From contig NZ_LOKW01000012.1 in NCBI RefSeq assembly GCF_002211305.1, forward strand, positions 62,001-126,000: a DNA stretch of 64,000 nt. The letters run 5' to 3'. The notes under the pieces were generated by a model, which saw only the letters and a program-made list of their open reading frames with translations, was not told the DNA's origin and did no database searches. This stretch comes from Rhizobium sp. R634. GTDB lineage: Bacteria; Pseudomonadota; Alphaproteobacteria; Rhizobiales; Rhizobiaceae. The position numbers and the translations under genes were made by a program. Shown piece by piece: positions 27,189 through 35,935 of this stretch; the stretch's first letter is position 1; every line of letters starts with the position of its first letter.

Positions 27189-27560
27189 TCAGGCATCGCC
27201 CAGATAGGTCTTGATCGTCTCGATGAATTTCGGAACCGAGATCGGCTTGGAAACATAAGCCTCGCAGCCGCCCTGGCGGATCCGCTCCTCGTCGCCCTTC
27301 ATCGCGAAAGCGGTGACGGCGATCACGGGAATCACGTGCAGCTCGTCGTCTTCCTTGAGCCATTTGGTGACTTCCAGGCCGGAGACCTCGGGAAGCTGGA
27401 TATCCATGAGGATGAGGTCAGGGCGATGCTTGCGCGCCAGATCGAGCGCCTCCATGCCGTTTCTCGTCTGAATCGTGGTATAGCCAGACGCCTCGATCAG
27501 GTCGCGAAAGAGCTTCATGTTCAGCTCGTTATCTTCTACAATCATCACCTGTTTGGGCAT
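27189..27560 (-). CDS. divK: Single-domain response regulator DivK, 123 aa
   Basis: The protein is a stand-alone receiver with the acidic pair ED ([12 protein letters not shown]), phospho-acceptor Asp53 ([13 protein letters not shown]), the conserved threonine or serine in IAVTAFAM, and the lysine in YVSKPIS. DivK acts in the DivJ-PleC-CckA-CtrA cell-cycle relay. It is the first gene of the divK-pleD operon and is transcribed divergently from the DUF3572 gene. No CtrA-type TTAA-N7-TTAA site is seen in the 133-base gap. Confidence 0.96.
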   Translation of the reverse strand: MPKQVMIVEDNELNMKLFRDLIEASGYTTIQTRNGMEALDLARKHRPDLILMDIQLPEVSGLEVTKWLKEDDELHVIPVIAVTAFAMKGDEERIRQGGCEAYVSKPISVPKFIETIKTYLGDA

Positions 27561-27693
27561 GACAAGCTGTCCCTACGTCCGTTCGCGCAGTCGTTCGTCC
27601 CATGAGAAATGCACATGCGGACAAATAGCTCCGTGAAACCGATAGCGCACGCTACCGGTATTTGGTTGAAGAAAAGGTAACTTACCCCTCGAA

Positions 27694-28002
27694 ATGCAAA
27701 GCAACTTCAAGACCTCGAAACAACAAGCCGCCGACCCGCACGAGACGGCGATCGCCGTTCTTGGCTGGCTTGCCGACGACGCCGAGATGTTCGGCCGCTT
27801 CCTCGCGCTCACCGGTGTGGCCCCTGCCCAAGTGCGGGGCGCCGTCAACGATCCGGGATTTCTCGCCGGCTTGATGGATTTCCTGATGAACCACGAACCG
27901 ACGGCGATGGCCTTCTGCACGGCGAGTGGCATCAGCCCGGAGGCGGTGACCGCCGCCTGGCGGCATTTTTCCTCGCCCTGCCTCGATTCCGGAGAGTATT
28001 GA
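27694..28002 (+). CDS. DUF3572 family protein, 102 aa
   Basis: The small helical protein has ETAIAVLGWLADDAEMFGRF, TGVAPAQVR and FLMNHEPTAMAFC, the pattern of the alphaproteobacterial DUF3572 family. The function is unknown. It has no signal peptide or membrane segment. It overlaps or abuts the following HAD-like gene, so the two are probably co-transcribed, and it is divergent from divK. Confidence 0.87.
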   Translation: MQSNFKTSKQQAADPHETAIAVLGWLADDAEMFGRFLALTGVAPAQVRGAVNDPGFLAGLMDFLMNHEPTAMAFCTASGISPEAVTAAWRHFSSPCLDSGEY

Positions 28003-28004
28003 CG

Positions 28005-28865
28005 GTGATCGGCGCAGCGGAACTCGACATCTCGCATATCCGCCTCGGCGAACGGCCGCTGATCGTCTGCGACGTCGACGATGTCGTGCTGCAGTTCATC
28101 GGCCCTTTCCAGCTTTTCATTCAAAGCCTGGGCCATGAATTCCTGCCGCGATCGTTCCGTCTCCACGGCAACATCGTCTCGATGGCGAATGGCGCGGAGA
28201 TCGAGGACCAGCATGTCAGCCGGCTGATCGAAGAATTCTTCGAATCGCAGGAGCTGTGGCAGACGCCGCTCGATCAGGTCGTCGAGACACTCGATCGGCT
28301 TTCGCAAGAGGCCGACATCCTTTTCCTGACGGCGATGCCGCCGCGGTTTCAGGATCAGCGCCGACGACTGCTCGACAGAATAGGCCTTCTCTTTCCGCTG
28401 CTTGCCAGTGAACAGCCCAAAGGGCCGATCGTTCACGCATTGCATGCCAGCCGCTCCCTTCCTGTCGTCTTCATCGATGATATGGCGCGCAATCTGCATT
28501 CCGTCAGGGATCACGTCCCCGATTGCCTGCTCATTCACCTGATGCCGAGTTCACCCGTCCACCGTTTCGCACCGGCAGCGGCCGATGACATCACCCGGGC
28601 CACCGACTGGACCCATGCGGCCGCACTCATCGAGGCGCATTCCTTTCCGGCACGCTCAATCGCGCAGCTCCAGCCGCATGAGCGGACGGCCATCCTTGCG
28701 CCTTGCCACCGTCTCGAAACCGGCTGCATCGAAGATCGCCGTCGAGCCGATGCAGAGTGTCACGGATTTCGACTGCTTCACATGATCGATCGGGCAGGCT
28801 TCGAGGAGCCGTGCATCGTGGCGCCGCGCATGGTCGATCGCGCCGGCGAGCAGGCGATGGCTTAA
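28005..28865 (+). CDS. HAD-like protein of unknown substrate; C-terminus runs into an antisense gene
   Basis: The N-terminal part shows a HAD-like motif I (LIVCDVDDVVLQF, about residues 18-30), motif II-like LFLTAMPP and a late acidic motif VFIDDMARN. It is probably a phosphatase-like protein. GTG at 28005 with GGAGAG upstream is chosen; a TTG at 27999 overlaps the preceding stop. After ATDWTHAAALIEAH (ending near 28640) the residues look like an antisense translation of the GNAT gene, and the frame overlaps that gene by 210 bases. The true protein is probably about 210-215 residues; a lost stop or a frameshift near 28650 may have extended it. Confidence 0.65.
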   Translation: MIGAAELDISHIRLGERPLIVCDVDDVVLQFIGPFQLFIQSLGHEFLPRSFRLHGNIVSMANGAEIEDQHVSRLIEEFFESQELWQTPLDQVVETLDRLSQEADILFLTAMPPRFQDQRRRLLDRIGLLFPLLASEQPKGPIVHALHASRSLPVVFIDDMARNLHSVRDHVPDCLLIHLMPSSPVHRFAPAAADDITRATDWTHAAALIEAHSFPARSIAQLQPHERTAILAPCHRLETGCIEDRRRADAECHGFRLLHMIDRAGFEEPCIVAPRMVDRAGEQAMA

Positions 28866-29249
28866 TCCCTTGCCGCGGAGTTTCGGCAGCAGGAAGAAGC
28901 AACTGACGGCCCAGATCGATGGATCATGCGCGTCACCCTCCTCCAGCGGTCGCGAGACTGTACGCAGCGAATTGAACTGCGGCACATCGTAGCGCGGCCC
29001 GACCTGCACCCAGGCGGCCGGCGCGCCCTCGGCGTAACAGAGAATGCCCGGCGGCGGGCCTGCGTGGATCCGGTCCCGGATATGCGCCTTGCGCTCCTCG
29101 GCCGACATTTTCGTCTTCACCGCATGCGGAAGGCGTAGCGCGACGCACCAGCAATTATAGAAGGCGCCCTGCGGCCCGAACAGGATTTCGAAATCGCCCC
29201 AGCGCTCTGCCGTTACCGGCTCGAAACAAAGATCGTTATCCAAAGGCAA
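28656..29249 (-). CDS. GNAT-family N-acetyltransferase, 197 aa
   Basis: The acetyl-CoA binding region reads CFFLLPKLRGKGLSHRLL, a variant of the family's R/QxxGxG/A loop in LRGKGLS. Upstream strands include ILCYAEGAPAAWVQVG. The C-terminus GFETVARRKDGRPLMRLEL is typical of the fold. The substrate is unknown. It is transcribed divergently from dinB and convergently with the HAD-like gene, which it overlaps tail to tail. Confidence 0.85.
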   Translation of the reverse strand: MPLDNDLCFEPVTAERWGDFEILFGPQGAFYNCWCVALRLPHAVKTKMSAEERKAHIRDRIHAGPPPGILCYAEGAPAAWVQVGPRYDVPQFNSLRTVSRPLEEGDAHDPSIWAVSCFFLLPKLRGKGLSHRLLAGAIDHARRHDARLLEACPIDHVKQSKSVTLCIGSTAIFDAAGFETVARRKDGRPLMRLELRD

Positions 29250-29298
29250 AGCTCCGGCCTCTCTTGAGACTCGTAAGCTTAAGGCGTAACGTCGCCAC

Positions 29299-29313
29299 GT
29301 TCAATCTTTGTTC
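29299..29313. promoter_or_regulatory. SOS (LexA) box of dinB
   Basis: GTTC AATCTTT GTTC is a perfect match to the alphaproteobacterial LexA operator GTTC-N7-GTTC. It ends two bases before the dinB ATG (29316), so LexA binding would cover the translation start or an immediately upstream transcription start. Confidence 0.9.
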
Positions 29314-29315
29314 TC

Positions 29316-30611
29316 ATGATGACATCCGCCCCTGACAAGACACCCGGCTTCTGTCGCGACTGCCTTGCCGAGCAGAAGGGCGAAGCGCGCCGTTGCGTGT
29401 CCTGCGGCAGCCCCCGTCTCGCGCGCCATCGCGAACTCTACGCCTTGACGCTTGCCCATATCGACTGCGACGCCTTCTATGCGGCGGTCGAAAAACGCGA
29501 CAATCCCGAACTTGCCGACAAGCCGGTGATCATCGGCGGCGGCAAACGCGGTGTCGTCTCCACCGCCTGCTACATCGCCCGCATCCATGGCGTGCGTTCG
29601 GCGATGCCGATGTTCAAGGCACTGGAGGCATGTCCCGAGGCGATCGTCATCCGCCCCGACATGGAGAAATATGTCCGGGTTGGGCGCCAAGTGCGGGCGA
29701 TGATGCAGGACCTGACGCCGCTGGTGCAGCCGCTGTCGATCGACGAAGCCTTCCTGGAGCTTGGCGGCACGGAGAGGCTGCATCACGATCCGCCGGCGCG
29801 CACGCTCGCCAAATTCGCCCGCCGTGTCGAAAAAGAGATCGGCATCACCGTTTCTGTCGGGCTTTCCTATTGCAAATTCCTCGCCAAGGTTGCTTCCGAT
29901 CTGCAGAAACCGCGCGGCTTTTCCATCATCGGCCGGGACGAAGCGGTGGAATTTCTGGCACCGCGTCCCGTCACGACCATCTGGGGCGTCGGCAAGGCCT
30001 TTGCGGCAACGCTCGAGGCGGACGGCATCCGCACCATCGGCCAGTTGCAGCAGATGGAGGAGAACGACCTTATGCGCCGCTACGGCAGCATCGGCCAGCG
30101 GCTCGCCCGGCTGTCGCGCGGCGTTGACGACCGCGAGGTGCATCTCAACGATGCGGCCAAGAGTGTCTCGGCCGAAACGACCTTTTTCGACGACATTTCA
30201 CGTTATGACGATCTGGTGCCGATCCTGCGCAACCTTTCCGAAAAGGTCTCATGGCGGCTGAAGAAAAACGATATTGCCGGGCAGACCGTTGTGCTGAAGC
30301 TGAAGAGCGCCGACTTCAAGATACGCACGCGCAACCGCAAGCTCGAAGACCCGACCCAGCTTGCCGACAGGATCTTCCGCATCGGGCTCGAGCTTCTTGA
30401 AAAAGAGACTGATGGTACGAAGTTCCGCCTGCTCGGCATCGGCGTCACCGATCTCGGCGATGCCGCCCGCGCCGACCCGCCGGATCTGATCGACAGACAA
30501 TCCGGCCGGCGAGCGGCCGCCGAAGCAGCGATGGACAAGCTGCGCGACAAGTTCGGCAAGAGCACGGTCGAGACCGGCTATACGTTCGGCAGCGGCAAGC
30601 GTGATCATTAA
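29316..30611 (+). CDS. dinB: DNA polymerase IV with N-terminal zinc-ribbon-like extension, 431 aa
   Basis: This Y-family translesion polymerase has catalytic carboxylates in [12 protein letters not shown] (Asp50, Asp52) and [11 protein letters not shown]. The steric-gate and nucleotide region is [14 protein letters not shown], and a helix-hairpin-helix follows ([18 protein letters not shown]). The little-finger domain spans about 285-400. It is unusual in having a 40-residue N-terminal extension with two CxxC pairs (FCRDC, Cys13/16, and CVSC, Cys27/30) that could bind zinc. There is no obvious C-terminal beta-clamp QxxLF box. A perfect LexA box lies just upstream. Confidence 0.95.
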   Translation: MMTSAPDKTPGFCRDCLAEQKGEARRCVSCGSPRLARHRELYALTLAHIDCDAFYAAVEKRDNPELADKPVIIGGGKRGVVSTACYIARIHGVRSAMPMFKALEACPEAIVIRPDMEKYVRVGRQVRAMMQDLTPLVQPLSIDEAFLELGGTERLHHDPPARTLAKFARRVEKEIGITVSVGLSYCKFLAKVASDLQKPRGFSIIGRDEAVEFLAPRPVTTIWGVGKAFAATLEADGIRTIGQLQQMEENDLMRRYGSIGQRLARLSRGVDDREVHLNDAAKSVSAETTFFDDISRYDDLVPILRNLSEKVSWRLKKNDIAGQTVVLKLKSADFKIRTRNRKLEDPTQLADRIFRIGLELLEKETDGTKFRLLGIGVTDLGDAARADPPDLIDRQSGRRAAAEAAMDKLRDKFGKSTVETGYTFGSGKRDH

Positions 30612-30703
30612 AGCGTGAGCTCAGCTCGCCATCCCGCCTATAAAATCTTCCTTAAACTTCGTCCCATAATGTGCCGGACCAGTATTGCGTATGGTTGGGT
30701 ATC

Positions 30704-31948
30704 ATGTTTTCGCGTCTCGCCCTAGGCCTCGGCTTGCTGTCGGCCACAGCACTCGTGCACCCTGCTTTTGCCGCGGATGCACGCACGCTGCAGATCTTCG
30801 TCTCGAAGAGCAAGCAGTCGCTTGCGGTCTATGACGGCACCGAGGTCGTCACGACCTCGAAGGTCTCGACCGGCAAGGACGGCCACACGACGCCGAGCGG
30901 CATCTTCTCGGTGCTCGAAAAGCAGAGATATCACGAATCCAACATCTATTCGAACGCGCCGATGCCCTTCATGCAGCGGCTGACATGGTCCGGCATCGCG
31001 CTGCACGAATCCAATTCGGTGCCGCGTTATCCGGCCTCACATGGCTGCGTGCGCATGCCCGGGGCTTTTGCAAAAATGCTCTACGGCATGACCGGCACCG
31101 GTATCCCGGTCATTATCAGCGACGGCGAATTGGCGCCGCAGCCGATCGACCATCCCACTCTTTTCCATCCGGATATGCCGGCGGCGATGCCGCTGCTTTC
31201 CGACGTCGAGCTGCGGCCTGCAATGCCTGTCAGCCCGCAAATGCCGGTGCAGGTGGCGATGAACGATACGGCCGCGATACCGATGCCGGCTGCATCGCCG
31301 AAGACCGAGCCGCCGTCCGAGCCGATCAGCATGCTGATCACCCGCCGCACCCTACGCGAGACGGTCATCGACATCCAGACCCTTCTCAACCAGCTCGGCT
31401 TTTCCGCCGGTGATCCCGACGGACTTCTCGGCCCGACGACCGTGCAGGCGATCAAGGCCTTCAAGACGCTGCGGCCGGCGGAATTTGACGGCGACAGGAG
31501 CCTGATCTCCGATACGCTGCTCAAGGCCGTCTACGCCGCCGCCGGCAAGGGCGCGCCGCCGAACGGCGTCATCATGGTGCGGCGGGCATTCAAGCCGATA
31601 TTCGAAGCCCCGGTCACGATCGCAGATCCTGGCCTGGCGCTCGGCACGCATTTCTTCACGCTGCATGCGGTCGACGAGACCGCTGGCACGGCGGAATGGC
31701 TCGGCGTGACGCTCACGAACAACCTGTCCCGCGAGACGATGAAACGGCTCGGCATCACCAACCAGGAAAGCTCGATCCTCACGGGCCGACCGATTGCCCG
31801 CTCGCTCAGCCGCATCGAGATCCCCGAGGAGACCCGCAGCAAGATCGACGCGCTGATCGCGCCGGGCTCGACGCTGACGATCTCCGATACCGGCGTCGGC
31901 ACAGAGACCGGCGAAGGCACGAATTTCATCACGATCACCCGGGGCTGA
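30704..31948 (+). CDS. L,D-transpeptidase (YkuD) with C-terminal peptidoglycan-binding domain, 414 aa
   Basis: A signal peptide (residues 1-24, cleavage after PAFA) exports the protein. The YkuD domain (about 27-142) has the catalytic block LHES and SHGCVRMP with the nucleophile cysteine near residue 115. A Pro/Met-rich linker follows. The PG_binding_1-like domain (DIQTLLNQLGFSAGDPDGLLG) lies at about 225-275, and an unassigned C-terminal region follows. Such enzymes make 3-3 cross-links or attach proteins to peptidoglycan. ATG at 30704 is chosen because it gives a proper signal peptide; a GTG at 30671 would not. It is convergent with dnaE. Confidence 0.9.
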   Translation: MFSRLALGLGLLSATALVHPAFAADARTLQIFVSKSKQSLAVYDGTEVVTTSKVSTGKDGHTTPSGIFSVLEKQRYHESNIYSNAPMPFMQRLTWSGIALHESNSVPRYPASHGCVRMPGAFAKMLYGMTGTGIPVIISDGELAPQPIDHPTLFHPDMPAAMPLLSDVELRPAMPVSPQMPVQVAMNDTAAIPMPAASPKTEPPSEPISMLITRRTLRETVIDIQTLLNQLGFSAGDPDGLLGPTTVQAIKAFKTLRPAEFDGDRSLISDTLLKAVYAAAGKGAPPNGVIMVRRAFKPIFEAPVTIADPGLALGTHFFTLHAVDETAGTAEWLGVTLTNNLSRETMKRLGITNQESSILTGRPIARSLSRIEIPEETRSKIDALIAPGSTLTISDTGVGTETGEGTNFITITRG

Positions 31949-34900
31949 TCAAACAAGTTCGACGTCCACCACTCCCGGAGCGGCGCGAAGAGCGGCGGCG
32001 ATCTCAGGCGTGATGCGGTATTTCTCCGGCAGCGCCACTTCCACCTCGCGTTTGCCCTCTTCCTTGATGACGATGAAGGAAACGAGGCCGTCGCCCTTGG
32101 CGTTGAGATGGCCGGCCACCATTTTCAGCGGCCCGGAATCTCTGACATAGACGCGCAGCGCCTTCTGCATCTGCAGCGACTTTTCCTCCAGCGACTGGAT
32201 CGTCTGGATGCGCAAACCGATACCCTCCGGCCGCTCCTCCCCGGTCGCCGTCAGCAGGAAGGATTTTCCCGATTCCAGTATGTCGCGATACTGGTTCAGC
32301 ATCTCCGAAAACAGCACGGCCTCGAACTGGCCCGACGAATCCGAAAAGACGATGATGCCCATCTTGTTGCCGGTGCGGGTCTTGCGCTCCTGCTTCGAGA
32401 TGACGGTTCCGGCAAGGCGCGCATTGGTGGCGCCCTGCTTGATGGCGGACGAGAACTCGGCGAATGTCTGCACGCGCATCTTCTGCAGGATGTTGTTGTA
32501 GGAATCGAGCGGGTGGGCGGTCAGATAGAAGCCCAGCACCTGGAATTCCTTGAGCAGCCGCTCCGAAGCCAGCCAGGGTGAATAGGGCGGCAGAGAGATC
32601 TTCTCCGGCCCTGACGTCAGCGTGCTGCCGAAAATATCCGACTGGCCGCTCAGCTTGTTTTCCTGGGCGCGCTGGGCGTAACCGAGGACACGGTCGAGGC
32701 CGGCTGCCAGCTGCGCGCGGTCCGTGCCGAAGCAATCGAAGGCGCCGGCATAGATCAGGCTTTCGAGCACGCGGCGGTTCACCTGGCGCGGATCGATGCG
32801 CAGGCAGAAATCCTCGATGCTGGCAAAGGGCTTATCGCCCCGCACCTCGACGACATGGTCGACGGCGGATTCGCCGACACCCTTGAGGGCGGCGAGCGCA
32901 TAATAGATGCGGTTGTCGCCGGTTTCGAAATGGCGGAAGGAGGTCTGCACCGAAGGGGCGATCACCTCGATGCCGAGACGCTTGGCGTCCTGACGGAAAT
33001 CATTGACCTTTTCCGTGTTGGACATGTCGAGGGTCATCGAGGCGGCGAGGAATTCGACCGGATAATGCGCCTTCATATAGGCCGTCTGGTAGGAGACGAT
33101 GGCGTAGGCGGCGGCATGCGACTTGTTGAAGCCGTAATTGGCGAACTTCGCCAGCAGTTCGAAGATATTGTCGGCTTGCGGCTTCGATACGCCGTTCTTG
33201 ACGGCGCCATCGACAAAGCGTTCGCGCTGCTGGTCCATTTCGGCCTTGATCTTCTTACCCATGGCGCGGCGCAAAAGATCGGCTTCTCCGAGCGAATAAC
33301 CGGACAGGACCTGGGCGATCTGCATCACCTGTTCCTGATAGACGATGACCCCCTGGGTTTCTTTGAGCAGGTGGTCGATCATCGGATGGATCGATTCCAG
33401 CTCTTCGTCACCGTGCTTGCGGGCGTTGTAGGTAGGGATGTTCTCCATCGGGCCCGGACGATAGAGCGCCACCAGCGCAATGATGTCCTCGATGCAGTCC
33501 GGCTTCATGCCGATCAGGGCCTTGCGCATGCCCGCACTTTCCACCTGGAACACGCCAACCGTCTCGCCGCGCGACAGCATCTCGTAGGTCGGTTTATCAT
33601 CGAGAGGAATGGAGGCGAGATCGACATTGATGCCGCGCTTGGCGACGAAATCGACCGCGACCTTCAAGACCGTCAGCGTCTTCAGTCCGAGGAAGTCGAA
33701 CTTTACGAGGCCAGCCTGCTCCACCCACTTCATGTTGAACTGGGTAACCGGCATGTCGGAGCGCGGATCGCGATACATCGGCACGAGCTTGGACAGCGGC
33801 CGGTCGCCGATGACGATGCCGGCGGCATGCGTCGAGGCATGGCGGTAAAGCCCCTCGATCTTCTGGGCGATGTCGAGCAGGCGCGCGACCACAGGCTCCT
33901 TTGCCGCCTCTTCCTGCAGCTTCGGCTCTTCCTCAATCGCCTTGGAGAGCGGCGTCGGATTGGCCGGGTTGTTCGGCACCAGCTTGCAGATCTTGTCGAC
34001 CTGGCCATAGGGCATTTCGAGCACGCGGCCGACGTCGCGCAGCGCTGCGCGCGCCTGCAGCGAACCGAAGGTGATGATCTGCGCCACCTGCTCGCGGCCA
34101 TATTTGGCCTGGACGTAGCGGATCACCTCTTCGCGGCGGTCCTGACAGAAGTCGATGTCGAAGTCCGGCATCGAAACGCGTTCCGGATTGAGGAAGCGCT
34201 CGAAGAGCAGCGAGAAGCGCAGAGGATCGACGTCGGTGATCGTCAATGCATAGGCGACCAGAGAACCGGCGCCCGAACCGCGGCCGGGCCCGACCGGAAT
34301 GTCATGCTGCTTGGCCCATTTGATGAAGTCGGCAACGATGAGGAAGTAGCCGGGGAAGCGCATACGCTCGATGACGCTGAGCTCGAATTCCAGCCGCTCG
34401 CGATAATCCTTTTCTTCGTAGCCCGGCGACATGCCGAGCGTGGCAAGCCGCATATCGAGCCCTTCGACCGCCTGGCGGCGCAATTCGCCGGCCTCGGCGC
34501 GCTCGGCCTCCTCGGCATCGTCGGTGGCGCCGGTGAAGCGCGGCAGGATCGGCTTCCGCGTCTTCAGCACGAAGGAGCAGCGCCTGGCGATCTCGATCGT
34601 ATTCTCCAGCGCTTCCGGCAGGTCGGCAAAAAGCTTGGCCATCTCGGCGCGGCTCTTCAGGTAGTGATCCGGGGTCAGGCGAAAGCGGCTGTCGTCGGAG
34701 ACGATGGCGTTGTGCGCGACCGCCATCAGCGCATCATGGGCATCGTAATCGTCGCGCGTCGGGAAGAAGGCCTCGTTGGTCGCCACCAGCGGCAAGTCGT
34801 GCGCATAGGCGAGCCCGACAATCTTCTGCTCATGCCGCTTGTCGTAGGTGCCGTGGCGCTGCAGTTCGACATAGAGCCTGTCGCCGAAGAGGCGCTTCAG

Positions 34901-35446
34901 CAGGAGCAGTCGAGCTTCCGCCTGGGCGGCATGGCCTTCCTTAATCGCCGCGTCGACCGGTCCGGTGAGCGCACCGGTCAGGGCGATCAGCCCCTCGGTG
35001 CCCGCCTCCTCCAGCCATGACGCGCGGACATGGATGGCCTGATTGCCCTCGCCGCCGAGATAGGCGCGGCTGACGAGATCGACCAGCCGTTCGTAACCAG
35101 CCTCTGTCGCAGCAAGAAGAACGATCGACGGTAGCTTGACTAGCGCCTGCTGGCCGCCGCGCTTTTCCGTTTCCAGCCCGTCTTCCATGTCGATCGAGAC
35201 CTGGCAGCCGATGATCGGCTGCAGACCCTCGTCCATCGCCTTCTGAGAGAATTCCAGCGCGATGAACAGATTGTTGGTGTCGGTGATGGCGATCGCCGGC
35301 TGACTGTCGCCGGTCGCCTTATAGAGGATCTTCTTGAGAGGCAGCGCGCCCTCGAGGAGCGAATAGGCGGAGTGGACCCTCAGGTGGATGAAGCCCGGCG
35401 TGCCGCCGGTCGCCTCAGCCGTAGAACCTTTTGCCGTCTCCGCCAT
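31949..35446 (-). CDS. dnaE: DNA polymerase III alpha subunit (replicative), 1165 aa
   Basis: The catalytic chain of the chromosomal replicase. The PHP domain starts at FIHLRVHSAYSLLEGAL. The polymerase core has VGPGRGSGAGSLVAYAL and PDFDIDFCQDRREEV with the catalytic aspartates, followed by the clamp-binding and OB-fold region. The length and the intact PHP and OB regions point to DnaE1, not the error-prone DnaE2 of imuAB cassettes. Start ATG at 35446 has GGGAAGG upstream; TTG at 35461 is less likely. Upstream lies the SOS-controlled microprotein gene on the same strand, so read-through from that promoter is possible. Confidence 0.97.
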   Translation of the reverse strand: MAETAKGSTAEATGGTPGFIHLRVHSAYSLLEGALPLKKILYKATGDSQPAIAITDTNNLFIALEFSQKAMDEGLQPIIGCQVSIDMEDGLETEKRGGQQALVKLPSIVLLAATEAGYERLVDLVSRAYLGGEGNQAIHVRASWLEEAGTEGLIALTGALTGPVDAAIKEGHAAQAEARLLLLKRLFGDRLYVELQRHGTYDKRHEQKIVGLAYAHDLPLVATNEAFFPTRDDYDAHDALMAVAHNAIVSDDSRFRLTPDHYLKSRAEMAKLFADLPEALENTIEIARRCSFVLKTRKPILPRFTGATDDAEEAERAEAGELRRQAVEGLDMRLATLGMSPGYEEKDYRERLEFELSVIERMRFPGYFLIVADFIKWAKQHDIPVGPGRGSGAGSLVAYALTITDVDPLRFSLLFERFLNPERVSMPDFDIDFCQDRREEVIRYVQAKYGREQVAQIITFGSLQARAALRDVGRVLEMPYGQVDKICKLVPNNPANPTPLSKAIEEEPKLQEEAAKEPVVARLLDIAQKIEGLYRHASTHAAGIVIGDRPLSKLVPMYRDPRSDMPVTQFNMKWVEQAGLVKFDFLGLKTLTVLKVAVDFVAKRGINVDLASIPLDDKPTYEMLSRGETVGVFQVESAGMRKALIGMKPDCIEDIIALVALYRPGPMENIPTYNARKHGDEELESIHPMIDHLLKETQGVIVYQEQVMQIAQVLSGYSLGEADLLRRAMGKKIKAEMDQQRERFVDGAVKNGVSKPQADNIFELLAKFANYGFNKSHAAAYAIVSYQTAYMKAHYPVEFLAASMTLDMSNTEKVNDFRQDAKRLGIEVIAPSVQTSFRHFETGDNRIYYALAALKGVGESAVDHVVEVRGDKPFASIEDFCLRIDPRQVNRRVLESLIYAGAFDCFGTDRAQLAAGLDRVLGYAQRAQENKLSGQSDIFGSTLTSGPEKISLPPYSPWLASERLLKEFQVLGFYLTAHPLDSYNNILQKMRVQTFAEFSSAIKQGATNARLAGTVISKQERKTRTGNKMGIIVFSDSSGQFEAVLFSEMLNQYRDILESGKSFLLTATGEERPEGIGLRIQTIQSLEEKSLQMQKALRVYVRDSGPLKMVAGHLNAKGDGLVSFIVIKEEGKREVEVALPEKYRITPEIAAALRAAPGVVDVELV

Positions 35447-35563
35447 GAAATGCCTTCCCAATCACCCGAATGAATCGGACGCATTGTCGGCATTGAGGGC
35501 GATGATGTCCAGAAGAAGTCCCGCGTCCGGACCGCATGGCTGCCATGCGATCCCCTGAAAACT

Positions 35564-35650
35564 TTAGATGGCGATGACGATCAGCGAAAAGCTAGCAACG
35601 AACATTGCGATGGAGGTGAATGCTGCGATATCACGGATCATGTCAGTCAT
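35564..35650 (-). CDS. SOS-controlled single-pass membrane microprotein, 28 aa
   Basis: The frame begins MTDMIRDIAAFTSIAMFVAS and ends SFSLIVIAI, with a TAA stop. Seven polar residues are followed by one hydrophobic helix of about 20 residues reaching the C-terminus. A strong ribosome-binding site AAAGGAGAG lies five bases before the ATG. The promoter has TTGACA (35702-35707), and a perfect LexA box fills the spacer. The size, topology and SOS control match what is known of SidA, the 29-residue division inhibitor of Caulobacter that acts on late divisome proteins. No sequence identity was checked, so the function is an inference. Standard gene callers would skip it. Confidence 0.75.
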   Translation of the reverse strand: MTDMIRDIAAFTSIAMFVASFSLIVIAI

Positions 35651-35683
35651 TTGGCTCTCCTTTACTCGTTATGTTTTTAATTT

Positions 35684-35698
35684 GTTCCATCTATGTTC
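35684..35698. promoter_or_regulatory. SOS (LexA) box of the microprotein gene
   Basis: GTTC CATCTAT GTTC is a perfect GTTC-N7-GTTC operator. On the minus strand it lies directly after the TTGACA box (35702-35707) and overlaps the expected -10 region (CAAATT at about 35679-35684), a classical repressor position. Confidence 0.92.
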
Positions 35699-35701
35699 CG
35701 A

Positions 35702-35707
35702 TGTCAA
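35702..35707 (-). promoter_or_regulatory. -35 box of the microprotein promoter
   Basis: TTGACA on the minus strand. The -10 box would fall at 35679-35684, 17 bases further, in an AT-rich stretch overlapping the LexA operator. Confidence 0.65.
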
Positions 35708-35873
35708 CAGGAATCTTTTCCTTCATGGTTGCGTTTGAAAAATCCCGTGGGGCGCGTGCGAATCAGCTTTGCTCGGCACTGGTGTGAGAATGCCTTCGTC
35801 AACCGGCTCGGTGTCTCGACTGAAAACCGGTCCGCGCTGATCATCTAGCAACGGCGACCTCACTCGCGATTTT

Positions 35874-35888
35874 GTTCTTCTTATGTTC
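35874..35888. promoter_or_regulatory. SOS (LexA) box upstream of the DUF5680 gene
   Basis: GTTC TTCTTAT GTTC is a perfect match to GTTC-N7-GTTC. It lies 48 bases before the preferred start codon and just upstream of a TATAAC-like -10 element (35907-35912). Confidence 0.9.
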
Positions 35889-35935
35889 TTTTTGCCGTGT
35901 TACATGTATAACGGATGAGTCAGGGGAAGACGACA

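Noticed and set aside
25950..27605. 551-codon open frame opposite pleD and divK
   Set aside because: It covers two well-identified response-regulator genes in antisense.
27561..27693. CtrA binding site before divK
   Set aside because: No TTAA-N7-TTAA pair is present in the gap.
32855..35020. 721-codon open frame opposite dnaE
   Set aside because: Antisense shadow of dnaE; no recognisable domain.
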